DNA of 64,000 nucleotides from Zoogloeaceae bacterium (GTDB taxonomy: Bacteria; Pseudomonadota; Gammaproteobacteria; Burkholderiales; Rhodocyclaceae), in the NCBI GenBank assembly GCA_024235635.1, contig JACKMA010000001.1, positions 682,001 through 746,000 of the forward strand. The letters run 5' to 3'. This document shows positions 43,336 to 51,279 of this stretch, one piece after another. Below the pieces are notes generated by a model, which ran no database searches, was not told where the DNA came from, and saw nothing but the letters and a program-made list of their open reading frames with translations. A program made the position numbers and the translations under genes. Positions within the stretch are counted from its first letter, which is position 1. Each line of letters starts with the position of its first letter.

Positions 43336-44177
43336 TCGGTTTCTGACGCGACCGCTTCGGGCAGCTTCTCGATCAGCAGCGTATAGACCCGGCGACTGTC
43401 CGCACGGAGCACCTGGATGCGCAGATTGTCGATCGCGACGACTTCACCGCGCTTGGGCAGACGGCCGAGGAACTTGATCACCAGGCCGCCGACGGTGTCG
43501 ATTTCGTCGTCCGGGTAAGCGGTTTCGAAAGCGGCATTGAAATCCTCGATTTCGGTGGTCGCCTTGACCCGATAGCGCCCCATCTGGTCGAGTCGGATGT
43601 TGTCCTCGGCCTCGTCGAAATCGTATTCGTCCTCGATGTCGCCGACGATCTGCTCGAGCACGTCCTCGATCGTCACCAGCCCGCAGACACCGCCATATTC
43701 ATCGACCACCAGCGCCATGTGGTTGCGGCTGATCCGAAACTCTCGCAGCAACACATTGAGGCGCTTCGATTCCGGCACGAACACGGCCGGCCGCAACATG
43801 TCGCGCAGGTTGAACTCGCGCCCGGCGAAAAAGCGCAGCAGGTCTTTCGCGAGCAGCACGCCGATGACGTCGTCCTTGCCCTCGCCGACCACCGGAAAGC
43901 GGGAATGCGCGGTTTCGATCGCGAAAGCGGCAATGTCGTCGATCGGGTCGTCCATGTGGACGACGTCCATCTGGGCGCGCGGCACCATGACGTCGCGCAC
44001 CTGCATGTCGGATACCTGGAGGGCGCCCTCGATGATCGACAGGGCATCGGCATCGACCAGGTTGCGGTCGAAAGAGGAATGAAGCAGTGCGAGCAGTTCC
44101 TCGCGATTTTCCGGCTCCCTGGACAAAAGGGCGCCGAGGCGGTCGAGCAGACTAGGTCGACTGGGCGAACTATCCAT
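43332..44177 (-). CDS. corC: CorC/HlyC-family CBS-domain protein
   Basis: 281-residue cytoplasmic protein of the CorC group: two CBS domains (VRDVMVPRAQMDVVHMDDPIDDI and FVPESKRLNVLLREFRISRNHMALVVDEYGGVCGLVTIEDVLEQIVGDIEDEYD) and a CorC_HlyC transporter-associated C-terminal domain (FETAYPDDEIDTVGGLVIKFLGRLPKRGEVV). It has no membrane domain. The family is linked to Mg/Co handling. ATG 44177 is chosen for the family N-terminus. Confidence 0.93.
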   Translation of the reverse strand: MDSSPSRPSLLDRLGALLSREPENREELLALLHSSFDRNLVDADALSIIEGALQVSDMQVRDVMVPRAQMDVVHMDDPIDDIAAFAIETAHSRFPVVGEGKDDVIGVLLAKDLLRFFAGREFNLRDMLRPAVFVPESKRLNVLLREFRISRNHMALVVDEYGGVCGLVTIEDVLEQIVGDIEDEYDFDEAEDNIRLDQMGRYRVKATTEIEDFNAAFETAYPDDEIDTVGGLVIKFLGRLPKRGEVVAIDNLRIQVLRADSRRVYTLLIEKLPEAVASETE

Positions 44178-44195
44178 TGGTCGGGTTGATGAGGA

Positions 44196-44233
44196 ATGGG
44201 CGATGGGCAATGGGCGCGATGCGCATTGCCCAT
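44196..44233. repeat. Intergenic heptamer repeat and long hairpin between ybeY and corC
   Basis: ATGGGC occurs three times at a 7-bp period (44196, 44203, 44210). The middle copy starts a hairpin: ATGGGCAAT (44203-44211) pairs with ATTGCCCAT (44225-44233) and GCGC (44214-44217) with GCGC (44221-44224) around a GAT loop. REP-like palindrome inside an operon; function unknown. Confidence 0.75.
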
Positions 44234-44243
44234 GGCGCATCAC

Positions 44244-44729
44244 TCACGATCCACGGACTCCGTCGTTGGTGTCGGCGTATGGGTCGCCGATTCCCAATCC
44301 CGCCAGTATCTCCCTTTCGAGGGCCTCCATCCCGGCCGCATCCGCCTCGGTCTGATGGTCGAACCCCTGCAGGTGCAGCATACCATGCACGACCAGATGG
44401 GCGTAATGGTCGATCAGGGACTTGCCCTGGCGCGCGGCCTCGTCGGCAATCACCGGCACGCACAAGACGATGTCGCCCACCTGCGGCATGCCCGGCGGCA
44501 AGGGCATGTCTTCACCTTCATCGTAGGCGAAGCTGAGCACGTTGGTGGCGTAGTCGCGGCCACGGTAATCGCGATTCAAGGCCCGGCCCTCGCCCTCGCC
44601 AACCAGGCGGATCACCACCTCCACGTCGCCGCGTGCGGCCGCCCGGCACCATCGCAGCAATTGCGGGCGACGCGGCAAGCCCGGAGCGTCCTCGCCGTGC
44701 AGGGCCCGTTGCACCGACAGGCGCAGCAT
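44244..44729 (-). CDS. ybeY: Endoribonuclease YbeY
   Basis: 161-residue single-strand endoribonuclease acting in 16S rRNA 3' maturation and ribosome quality control. The zinc-binding HGMLHLQGFDH motif is intact, preceded by YRGRDYATNVLSFAYDEGE. ATG 44729 is chosen because LRLSVQRAL begins the conserved fold. Four bases separate it from phoH. Confidence 0.95.
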   Translation of the reverse strand: MLRLSVQRALHGEDAPGLPRRPQLLRWCRAAARGDVEVVIRLVGEGEGRALNRDYRGRDYATNVLSFAYDEGEDMPLPPGMPQVGDIVLCVPVIADEAARQGKSLIDHYAHLVVHGMLHLQGFDHQTEADAAGMEALEREILAGLGIGDPYADTNDGVRGS

Positions 44730-44733
44730 TGCG

Positions 44734-45726
44734 CTAGCGCCCCGCGGGGCGCTGCACCGGAGCCGCCTCGTCAGCGGCCGCCTCGAGTGCAGCCATGCGC
44801 TGCTCGTAGGCGGCGACGATGCGCGCCACCAGCGGATGGCGCACGACATCCTCCTTGAGGAATTCGGTCACCGCGATGCCCCGTACCGAGTGCAGCACGT
44901 CGCGCGCCTCGCGCAATCCGCTGACCTGCCCGCGGGGCAGATCCACCTGGGTCAGATCTCCGGTGACCACTGCCTTGGCGCCGATACCGATCCGGGTCAG
45001 GAACATCTTCATCTGCTCGGCGGTGGTGTTCTGAGCCTCGTCCAGAATGATGAAGGCGTGGTTCAGCGTGCGCCCGCGCATGAAGGCCAGCGGCGCGATT
45101 TCGATCGCGCCGCGCTCGAACAGCTTGCCGACCCGCTCCAGCCCCATCAGGTCGTAGAGCGCGTCGTACAACGGCCGCAGATAGGGATCCACCTTCTGGG
45201 TCAGGTCGCCGGGCAGGAAACCGAGGCGCTCGCCGGCCTCGACCGCCGGCCGCGTCAGGATGATGCGTTCGACATGTTCGCGCTCGAACGCATCGACCGC
45301 GCTCGCGACCGCGAGGTAGGTCTTGCCGGTGCCGGCGGGGCCGATGCCGAAGGTGATGTCGTGATCCTGGATGTTGCGCAGATACTCGACCTGGCGCGGG
45401 GTGCGACCGTGCAGATCCGACTTTCGGGTCAACAGGGCCGGCGCCGGTTGCGCGGACTGGCTGCGGTTGGCGAGTTCCACCAGTCCGAGCTGGATGTCGT
45501 CGATGCCGAAATCCTCGCCGGCAATCTCGTAGAAGTGCTCGATCGCCCGTCCCGCCTGCTGCACCTGGCCGGCCTTGCCGCGCACCGTGAAATGCTCGCC
45601 GCGGCGGGCGATCTCGACATCGTAGGCGGTTTCGATCTGGCGCAGGTTCTCGTCGAGTGCGCCACACAGGTTGGCCAGGCGCTGGTTGTCCAGCGGCTCC
45701 AGCACCACTTCCAGGGTCTTCGCCAA
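44734..45726 (-). CDS. phoH: PhoH-like ATPase
   Basis: 330-residue PhoH/YbeZ ATPase, partner of YbeY in RNA processing. A small N-terminal KH-like domain (AKTLEVVLEPLDNQRLANLCG) precedes the P-loop domain: Walker A GIGPAGTGKTYLA and Walker B FIILDEAQNTT. It starts at TTG 45726, right after the miaB stop, so it depends on the upstream gene for translation. The miaB-phoH-ybeY-corC-lnt order is a conserved proteobacterial cluster. Confidence 0.95.
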   Translation of the reverse strand: MAKTLEVVLEPLDNQRLANLCGALDENLRQIETAYDVEIARRGEHFTVRGKAGQVQQAGRAIEHFYEIAGEDFGIDDIQLGLVELANRSQSAQPAPALLTRKSDLHGRTPRQVEYLRNIQDHDITFGIGPAGTGKTYLAVASAVDAFEREHVERIILTRPAVEAGERLGFLPGDLTQKVDPYLRPLYDALYDLMGLERVGKLFERGAIEIAPLAFMRGRTLNHAFIILDEAQNTTAEQMKMFLTRIGIGAKAVVTGDLTQVDLPRGQVSGLREARDVLHSVRGIAVTEFLKEDVVRHPLVARIVAAYEQRMAALEAAADEAAPVQRPAGR

Positions 45727-47064
45727 TCAGCTCTCCCGAGTCACGATTTCGCCGCGCAGGCTGTGGGGCAATGCCGCGGTGATCGTCACGTCGACGAATC
45801 GACCCGCCAGGCGCGGCTGACCGGCAAAGTTCACCACCCGGTTGTTGTCGGTCCGCCCAGCCAGTTCGTTCGCGTCCTTCTTCGACGGCCCCTCCACCAG
45901 CACCCGCTGTACCGACCCGACCATCGCCGCCGAGATCACCGCCGCCTGATCCTCGATACGCTTCTGCAACCGGGCCAGGCGTGCGAGCTTGACCGCCTGC
46001 GGCGTATCGTCGGCGAGATCGGCCGCCGGCGTGCCGGGCCGCGCACTATAGACGAAGCTGAACGAGGTATCGAAGCCGACATCGTCGATCAGCCGCATCG
46101 TCGCCTCGAAGTCGGCCTCGGTCTCGCCGGGAAAGCCGACGATGAAATCCGACGACAGCGACAGATCGGGCCGTGCCGCCTTCAGGCGTCGCGCCAGCGA
46201 CTTGTATTCGAGCACGGTATAGCCGCGCTTCATCGCCGCCAGCACCCGGTCCGAGCCAGCCTGCACCGGCAAGTGCAGGTGCGACACCAGTTTCGGCAGC
46301 CGGACATAGGCCTCGACTACCCGCGGCGTCATCTCCCGCGGGTGCGACGTGGTATAGCGCAGGCGTTCGATGCCGGGCACGTCGTGCACACACTCGAGCA
46401 GAAACGCGAAATCCGCCGTCTCTTCACTGCCCGGCGCCATCGGCGCGCGCCAGGCATTGACGTTCTGTCCGAGCAAGGTGATCTCCTTGACGCCCTGGGC
46501 AGCCAGCCCGGCGACTTCGGCCAGCACGTCCTCGAGCGGCCGATAGATCTCGTCGCCACGGGTGTAGGGCACGATGCAGAAGCTGCAATACTTGCTGCAG
46601 CCTTCCATGATCGAGACAAAGGCGCTTGCGCCCTCGACCCGCGCCGGCGGCAGGTGGTCGAACTTCTCGATCTCCGGGAAACTGATGTCCACCTGTGCGC
46701 GCCCCGAACGACGCCGCTCGTCGATCAGTTGCGGCAGCCGGTGCAAGGTCTGCGGGCCGAACACCAGATCCACGTAGGGCGCCCTGGCGACGATCGCCGC
46801 GCCCTCCTGGCTCGCGACGCAGCCGCCGACGCCGATGATCAGCCCGGGCTTGCTACGCTTCAGGTGCTTGACCCGGCCGAGGTCGTGGAACACCTTCTCC
46901 TGCGCCTTCTCGCGCACCGAGCAAGTGTTGAACAGGATCACGTCGGCGTCCTCGGGATTGTCGGTGGTCTCGAGCGCCTCGCTCGACCCCAGCACGTCCG
47001 CCATCTTGTCCGAGTCGTACTCGTTCATCTGGCAACCGAAGGTGCGTATGTACAGTTTCTTCAT
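45727..47064 (-). CDS. miaB: tRNA-2-methylthio-N6-dimethylallyladenosine synthase
   Basis: Radical-SAM methylthiotransferase (445 residues) that modifies A37 of tRNAs reading UNN codons. Three domains: UPF0004 with Cys in FGCQMNEYDSDKM and two further cysteines, radical-SAM with SKYCSFCIVPYTRG (CxxxCxxC), and a C-terminal TRAM domain (RVLVEGPSKKDANELAGRTDNNRVVNF). All iron-sulfur ligands present. First gene of the operon to lnt. Confidence 0.97.
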   Translation of the reverse strand: MKKLYIRTFGCQMNEYDSDKMADVLGSSEALETTDNPEDADVILFNTCSVREKAQEKVFHDLGRVKHLKRSKPGLIIGVGGCVASQEGAAIVARAPYVDLVFGPQTLHRLPQLIDERRRSGRAQVDISFPEIEKFDHLPPARVEGASAFVSIMEGCSKYCSFCIVPYTRGDEIYRPLEDVLAEVAGLAAQGVKEITLLGQNVNAWRAPMAPGSEETADFAFLLECVHDVPGIERLRYTTSHPREMTPRVVEAYVRLPKLVSHLHLPVQAGSDRVLAAMKRGYTVLEYKSLARRLKAARPDLSLSSDFIVGFPGETEADFEATMRLIDDVGFDTSFSFVYSARPGTPAADLADDTPQAVKLARLARLQKRIEDQAAVISAAMVGSVQRVLVEGPSKKDANELAGRTDNNRVVNFAGQPRLAGRFVDVTITAALPHSLRGEIVTRES

Positions 47065-47255
47065 CGATCGACCCGTGCCGTTACGGCCCCGCCTGCGCTC
47101 GCCCCGGCCCCCGCGGGTGCGGGCTGCCGTCGACGGAAAAAGCGCGAATACTCATCCAATGGACGCCGTAAGTCAATGCAAGTTTCTGATATTCCAACAA
47201 TTACCCGTTCACGCCCGAGCCCGGCCCGGCGTCGACGGAGACATGGCGCAGGCGC

Positions 47256-47285
47256 TTGACCATGCGCGAGCCCAGACGCTATTAT
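47256..47285 (+). promoter_or_regulatory. Promoter of tRNA-Met
   Basis: TTGACC (47256-47261), 18 bp, TATTAT (47280-47285), ending 12 bases before the mature tRNA. Confidence 0.75.
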
Positions 47286-47297
47286 CGCCGGCTTCGT

Positions 47298-47371
47298 GGT
47301 GATGTAGCTCAGACGGTTAGAGCGATGGATTCATAACCCATAGGTCGGCGGTTCGATTCCGCCCATCACCA
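47298..47371 (+). tRNA. tRNA-Met (anticodon CAT)
   Basis: Cloverleaf: acceptor GGTGATG pairs with CATCACC, D arm GCTC/GAGC, anticodon loop TTCATAA, T arm GGCGG/CCGCC with loop TTCGATT. The anticodon is CAT; features fit an elongator tRNA-Met more than an initiator, and an Ile2 (lysidine) type cannot be excluded without comparison. The discriminator A is followed by CTC, so CCA is not encoded here. The following element uses this 3' end as its left junction. Confidence 0.95.
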
Positions 47372-47384
47372 CTCCGAACTCGGA

Positions 47385-47417
47385 AGCCGTTGATCCTCAA
47401 GGATCAGCGGCTTTTTT
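47385..47417 (+). terminator. Rho-independent terminator after tRNA-Met
   Basis: AGCCGTTGATCC pairs with GGATCAGCGGCT (12 bp, one G-U) around a TCAA loop, followed by six T. It separates the tRNA from the integrase gene and probably belongs to the tRNA unit or the element's left end. Confidence 0.9.
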
Positions 47418-47459
47418 CTTGCCCTGGACGCTGCAGGTGCCATACACAGGTGCCATACA

Positions 47460-48875
47460 ATGCCAGGAACCTACCTCGTCCGCTCGCGCCGTAGCTCGAT
47501 CTTCTACTTCCGGCGCCGCGTCCCCGACGACCTGCGACCCATCGTCGGCAAAGTCTTCATCCAGCAGACCCTGCACACCAGCGACCGACGCGAGGCTATC
47601 ATCCTCGCCCGCGCCCTCGCGGCGAAGACTGACACCATCTTCCGAGACCTCCGCACGATGAAGAAGCAGCGACCCGCGCAGCAGACGACACCAGCGACCG
47701 GCTCTCACTTCGACTACATCATGGAGATCGACCTGAGCGACAGCGGGCGCCCCAAGTCAATCAAGGTGCAGGCCGAGCCTCACGAGCAAGAGGCGGTGAA
47801 TTCCGCCATCGCGACCGCGCTGCAGAACCTGCCCGGCGCACCCGCCGAGGACGACACCCATGCAGAACCCAAGAGCAAGGGCGGCATCACCATCATGCAG
47901 GCGTGGGAGGGCTTGAAGGCCGAGAAGGTCGCCGGGGGAAAGTGGAAAGACGGCAACGACACCGCCAAGTACGACTATCTTCCGCACATTCGCGCCATGG
48001 TCGAGTCGATCGGCGGCGACAAACCCATCGCCGATGTCACCGCAGACGAGATCATCGCGTTCCAGACCCTGGTCACAAGCGACCGCAAAGGCGGATCACC
48101 ACGCAATCGCGAAAAGCGCCTTCAACGGGCCGGCGCGGTATTCCGCTGGGCAAAGACGAAGCGCCACATCCCCGACCCGTTCGCGGAGTTGTTCAAGTAC
48201 GAAGGCAAGATCGAGGAGAACTTCTACGCGAAATTCGAGGCGGCAGACCTGAAGACCCTGTTCGAGTCGAACCTGTACCGGAACCACGAGTACAAGACCC
48301 CTTGGCAATACTGGTTGCCGGTCCTGGCACTTCACACCGGCGCCCGCCTGAACGAACTGTGCCAGCTGACGACGACGGACATCGGCGAGCACGACGGCGT
48401 GCCGACCATCAGTATCCTCGACGAGGAAGAAGGCAAGCGGCTCAAGACGACCGCATCGCGCCGCATCATCCCGATTCACTCGAAGCTGATCGAACTGGGC
48501 TTTCTCGACTTCGTGGCAGGGTGCCCCGCTGGCCGTCTATTCCCCGACCTGCCCGAGAGCAACAACCGCGCGGGCGACTACAGCAAGGAACCCGGCCGCT
48601 GGTTCACCGCCTATCGCCGGTCGGTCGGCGTAGGGTCAGACAAGGGGCGAAGCAACAAGACGTTCCACAGCTTCCGCGGCACGCTGATCAGCGCGCTACG
48701 CAAGGCCAACGTGCCCAAGGACCGCCGGACCCGCCTCGCCGGCCACGAGTACGACGACACCCAGGACCGCCACTACACCGGCGGCGACGCGCTGACGATG
48801 TTCGAATTCAAGACGCTGCAGGCGGACATCGAGAGCGCGAAGTTCGACGTCGAGATCGAGAAGTATGCAGGCTAG
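47460..48875 (+). CDS. Tyrosine-type integrase of the element
   Basis: 471-residue site-specific recombinase for insertion and excision at tRNA-Met. The N-terminal DUF6538-like segment (MPGTYLVRSRRSSIFYFRRRVPDDLRPIVGK) and a SAM-like core-binding domain (about 165-245) precede the catalytic domain. Catalytic residues can be placed: Arg in HTGARLNELC, His-x-x-Arg in HSFRGT, His in LAGHEYDD and nucleophile Tyr in DRHYTGG. It lies about 90 bp from the tRNA and points into the element. No separate recombination directionality gene is next to it; the AlpA-like protein at 62298 may serve. Confidence 0.94.
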   Translation: MPGTYLVRSRRSSIFYFRRRVPDDLRPIVGKVFIQQTLHTSDRREAIILARALAAKTDTIFRDLRTMKKQRPAQQTTPATGSHFDYIMEIDLSDSGRPKSIKVQAEPHEQEAVNSAIATALQNLPGAPAEDDTHAEPKSKGGITIMQAWEGLKAEKVAGGKWKDGNDTAKYDYLPHIRAMVESIGGDKPIADVTADEIIAFQTLVTSDRKGGSPRNREKRLQRAGAVFRWAKTKRHIPDPFAELFKYEGKIEENFYAKFEAADLKTLFESNLYRNHEYKTPWQYWLPVLALHTGARLNELCQLTTTDIGEHDGVPTISILDEEEGKRLKTTASRRIIPIHSKLIELGFLDFVAGCPAGRLFPDLPESNNRAGDYSKEPGRWFTAYRRSVGVGSDKGRSNKTFHSFRGTLISALRKANVPKDRRTRLAGHEYDDTQDRHYTGGDALTMFEFKTLQADIESAKFDVEIEKYAG

Positions 48876-49250
48876 CGAGCGCGCCGGCCGCGGAGGCAGA
48901 CCGGTTCGGAGCCGCCACCTACCGACCGACGCCCCTTGACAATAAGTAAGAGATCAGGCCGGGGCAGATCATCGCTCGCACTGTACGGGCGAACACCACT
49001 ACATGTAGTATCCGCCCCAAGAGAAACGCGCGACGGCATCTCTAACCCATTGATTTTTAAAGCCGGAAAATCTTTGCTTTTGCAGGAATGCAGGAGTAAT
49101 CTGTATCCCAGCGTGAGAAGGCCCAAGCGCATTTCGCACTTGGGCCTTGAAAGAGCGGCGTCGAAACACAACCCTTGTGTGAGAACTTGGATTATGTGTT
49201 TCCCGTCGGTCTCTGCGCAACCACTGTTACTATTTTCCGGAGAAATACCA
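48876..49250. other. Non-coding stretch with a long hairpin
   Basis: No convincing gene. At 49118-49148 AAGGCCCAAG pairs perfectly with CTTGGGCCTT, extendable inward by three pairs past one mismatch (loop ATTTC); no T-run follows. The DNA is less GC-rich than its surroundings, as expected for a control region. Confidence 0.6.
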
Positions 49251-49406
49251 ATGAGTACCAATGAGTACCAAAGCGCAATCGACGGCGACTACATCTGTCG
49301 CGCACGGCGGGTAGACAGCGGGGAGTTTGCCCCGTTGAGCTACCTTAAGCAGCATCCGACGCTTGTCGTGGCGGAGTATTACCCTCGCGCGAAGAGGCTG
49401 CCCTAA
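49251..49406 (+). CDS. Small element protein of unknown function
   Basis: 51 residues, mixed charge, ending in a basic stretch (YYPRAKRLP). GGAG (49239-49242) stands eight bases before the ATG, and a terminator follows, so it looks like a real single-gene unit. Its first ten bases, ATGAGTACCA, are repeated at once (49261-49270), giving a second ATG in another frame that is soon closed. No motif recognised. Confidence 0.6.
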   Translation: MSTNEYQSAIDGDYICRARRVDSGEFAPLSYLKQHPTLVVAEYYPRAKRLP

Positions 49407-49433
49407 CATTCCGCCAGGGAAGTAAGTGCCCGA

Positions 49434-49458
49434 AGCCCGGCCCAGCGCCGGGCTTTTT
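49434..49458 (+). terminator. Rho-independent terminator
   Basis: AGCCCGGC and GCCGGGCT (8 bp, five-base loop) followed by five T, 28 bp after the small gene. It insulates the packaging/head operon from the left. Confidence 0.9.
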
Positions 49459-49565
49459 CATTCCTGGTTCACAAAATCTACCGTTCGTCAACCTTATATG
49501 GCAAATCTATCGCTTTTCTGATATAGTCGCATTTGAATTAATCGTTGACCACAGGCATATAGGAC

Positions 49566-49859
49566 GTGAGCAACCCATACGGGCAAAGGTGGCGGAAGGC
49601 ACGGCGGGAGCACCTTCGGGCGCACCCGCTGTGCATCTTCTGCCAGCAGCAGGGGCACACCACCCCCGCGACTGTCGTGGATCACATCACGCCCCACCGT
49701 GGCGACATGAAGCTGTTTTGGAACCGCCGCAACTGGCAATCCCTGTGCGAGACCTGCCACAACGCGGCCAAGCAGGCACTGGAGCGCTCCGGCCACTTTC
49801 GAGGTTCCGACCTCGCCGGCCAGCCCCTCGACCCTGGTCACCATTGGAACGCAGCATGA
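49566..49859 (+). CDS. HNH endonuclease
   Basis: 97-residue HNH nuclease of the type found beside terminase genes, where it assists DNA cleavage during packaging (known for HK97-like phages). Zinc and catalytic motifs are clear: CIFCQQQG, the DH of VVDHITPHRGD, NWQSLCETCHNAAK. GTG 49566 follows AGGAC; the next gene overlaps by four bases. Confidence 0.92.
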   Translation: MSNPYGQRWRKARREHLRAHPLCIFCQQQGHTTPATVVDHITPHRGDMKLFWNRRNWQSLCETCHNAAKQALERSGHFRGSDLAGQPLDPGHHWNAA

Positions 49860-50140
49860 TTGCCCAACAGATCGCCGACATTTTCGCCATTGCCACCAGC
49901 CCGCAAGCGATCGCGGACGCAAAGGCACGCGCGCAAGCTGCCGGCATCGCGACCTTCCCTGACGCAGACCCGGCACTCGTGGCCATCTTCACCGCCGACC
50001 GCTTCAAGCGCGAAGCCGAAGAAGCCACCCGCGCCCTGCTCATGATCGCCAACGCTGAAAAAGGACTGCCGGTACATCCCCCGCAGGACGCGCTGACGAT
50101 CACGACAACCGTCACAGTCGTCGAACGACCACCACACTGA
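49856..50140 (+). CDS. Small phage protein, unknown
   Basis: 94 residues, mostly helical and Ala-rich, starting at an ATG that overlaps the HNH stop (ATGA) and ending with a Thr/Val-rich tail (TITTTVTVVERPPH). No family recognised. Tight linkage and codon use support a real gene. Confidence 0.65.
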   Translation: MIAQQIADIFAIATSPQAIADAKARAQAAGIATFPDADPALVAIFTADRFKREAEEATRALLMIANAEKGLPVHPPQDALTITTTVTVVERPPH

Positions 50141-50150
50141 GCACCAGCCC

Positions 50151-50768
50151 ATGACCGACACCGACGGCGAGTACAAATCGAATCTCAAGCTTCAACAACT
50201 CGCCGCCGAGCTGTCCGCGTTGAACAGCCAGCTGATCGAACTCGGCCTGCCGGACAACGCCCGCATCCTCCGCTTGCGGATGTTTGCCGAATCGAGCCTT
50301 GCCTTCGGCACCGAAGGCGATCGCTACTTCAGCACGCAGCCTGAAGACCTGCCGCGCGGCGTCAATGCGAAGAACTGGTATGTGAACCCGCTACGCTTCG
50401 TTGCCGCCGGATGCGAAGGCGACTTCGCGACCATCGAAGAGGCGCACACCGCCTTCAAGGTGAAGGACGTCGAACTCAAGGGACAGCGATCGAAGTTCTA
50501 CGCAGAAGTCATGGAGCAGCAGAAGGACACGCAGCCGGAACTGTTCGACGTGTTCGCCACCCTCGCCCGCTCGACCAACACCCCGCGCCACCTGCAGGAC
50601 GCGTTCATCGAAATCGCTGGATGCTTCCGGTCTGGTCATGACGCGCGAGTGAATGACCAGACGGTGACGAGCGAGGACCAGACACCGGGGGATGTCGCGA
50701 AGATCGAAAACGTTGCGCATTGTGAAACGCACCCCCAGTCGTCTTTTCGCGCTAACCCCGTTTTTTGA
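50151..50768 (+). CDS. Phage protein of unknown function beside the terminase genes
   Basis: 205 residues, no signal peptide or membrane helix; mixed alpha/beta with a charged middle (AFKVKDVELKGQRSKFYAEVMEQQKD) and a polar C-terminus. It lies 10 bp after its neighbour and 31 bp before the small terminase. Position suggests a packaging or regulatory role, but nothing in the sequence shows one. Confidence 0.65.
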   Translation: MTDTDGEYKSNLKLQQLAAELSALNSQLIELGLPDNARILRLRMFAESSLAFGTEGDRYFSTQPEDLPRGVNAKNWYVNPLRFVAAGCEGDFATIEEAHTAFKVKDVELKGQRSKFYAEVMEQQKDTQPELFDVFATLARSTNTPRHLQDAFIEIAGCFRSGHDARVNDQTVTSEDQTPGDVAKIENVAHCETHPQSSFRANPVF

Positions 50769-50799
50769 CTTTTAGTTCGATACTTCTCGAAGCATCGAA

Positions 50800-51279
50800 A
50801 TGACTCGCAAGCGCTCCGACAGCATCGCGTACCAGCAGGAAGTCGCCAGCAAGCTGGCCGATTCCCTGCCGACGCCGCCGATGCTGCTCAGTGACCGCGC
50901 CATGGTCTTCTGGCCCATCGTGATCGAGTCGAAGCGCCGTGACGCCTGGACCGGTGCGGATCTGACGTTCGCCTGCATGCTCTGCCGTGACCTCGCCGCC
51001 ATTGCCGAACTGCTGACCGTGATGGCCGATCACCGGCCGATCTATAAGGACGACAAGGGCGTCATCCGCGCACACCCGGCCGAGAAGGCTTTGGGCGACC
51101 TGATTGCCCGAGCGCAGAGCATCGCCCGGCACGTCCAGGTTCACGCACGCGCCACCAATGGCCCCGCCCGCGAGCAGCAGGGCAAGAACCAGTTGGAGCG
51201 CGACCTCGCGAGCAGCATCCTCGGCGCCGACGATGACTTGGCCGATCTGTTCGCCCGACCCGGGGTGACGCTGCAGTGA
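50800..51279 (+). CDS. terS: Terminase small subunit (P27-like)
   Basis: 159 residues: an N-terminal linker, LSDRAMVFWPIVIESKRRDAWTGADLTFACMLCRDLA, a central helical segment and a conserved-looking RDLASSILGADDDLADLFARPG tail. Size and place directly before, and overlapping, the large subunit fit a P27-family DNA-recognition subunit. Assignment rests mainly on position. Confidence 0.72.
   Translation: MTRKRSDSIAYQQEVASKLADSLPTPPMLLSDRAMVFWPIVIESKRRDAWTGADLTFACMLCRDLAAIAELLTVMADHRPIYKDDKGVIRAHPAEKALGDLIARAQSIARHVQVHARATNGPAREQQGKNQLERDLASSILGADDDLADLFARPGVTLQ

Noticed and set aside
44836..47259. 807-residue plus-strand frame opposite phoH and miaB
   Set aside because: Long antisense frames are expected at this GC content; composition is His/Gln/Arg-rich and lacks any domain.
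47385..47417. CRISPR-like or att repeat after the tRNA
   Set aside because: It is a single hairpin with a T-run, best explained as a terminator; no repeat array or CRISPR is present anywhere in the window.
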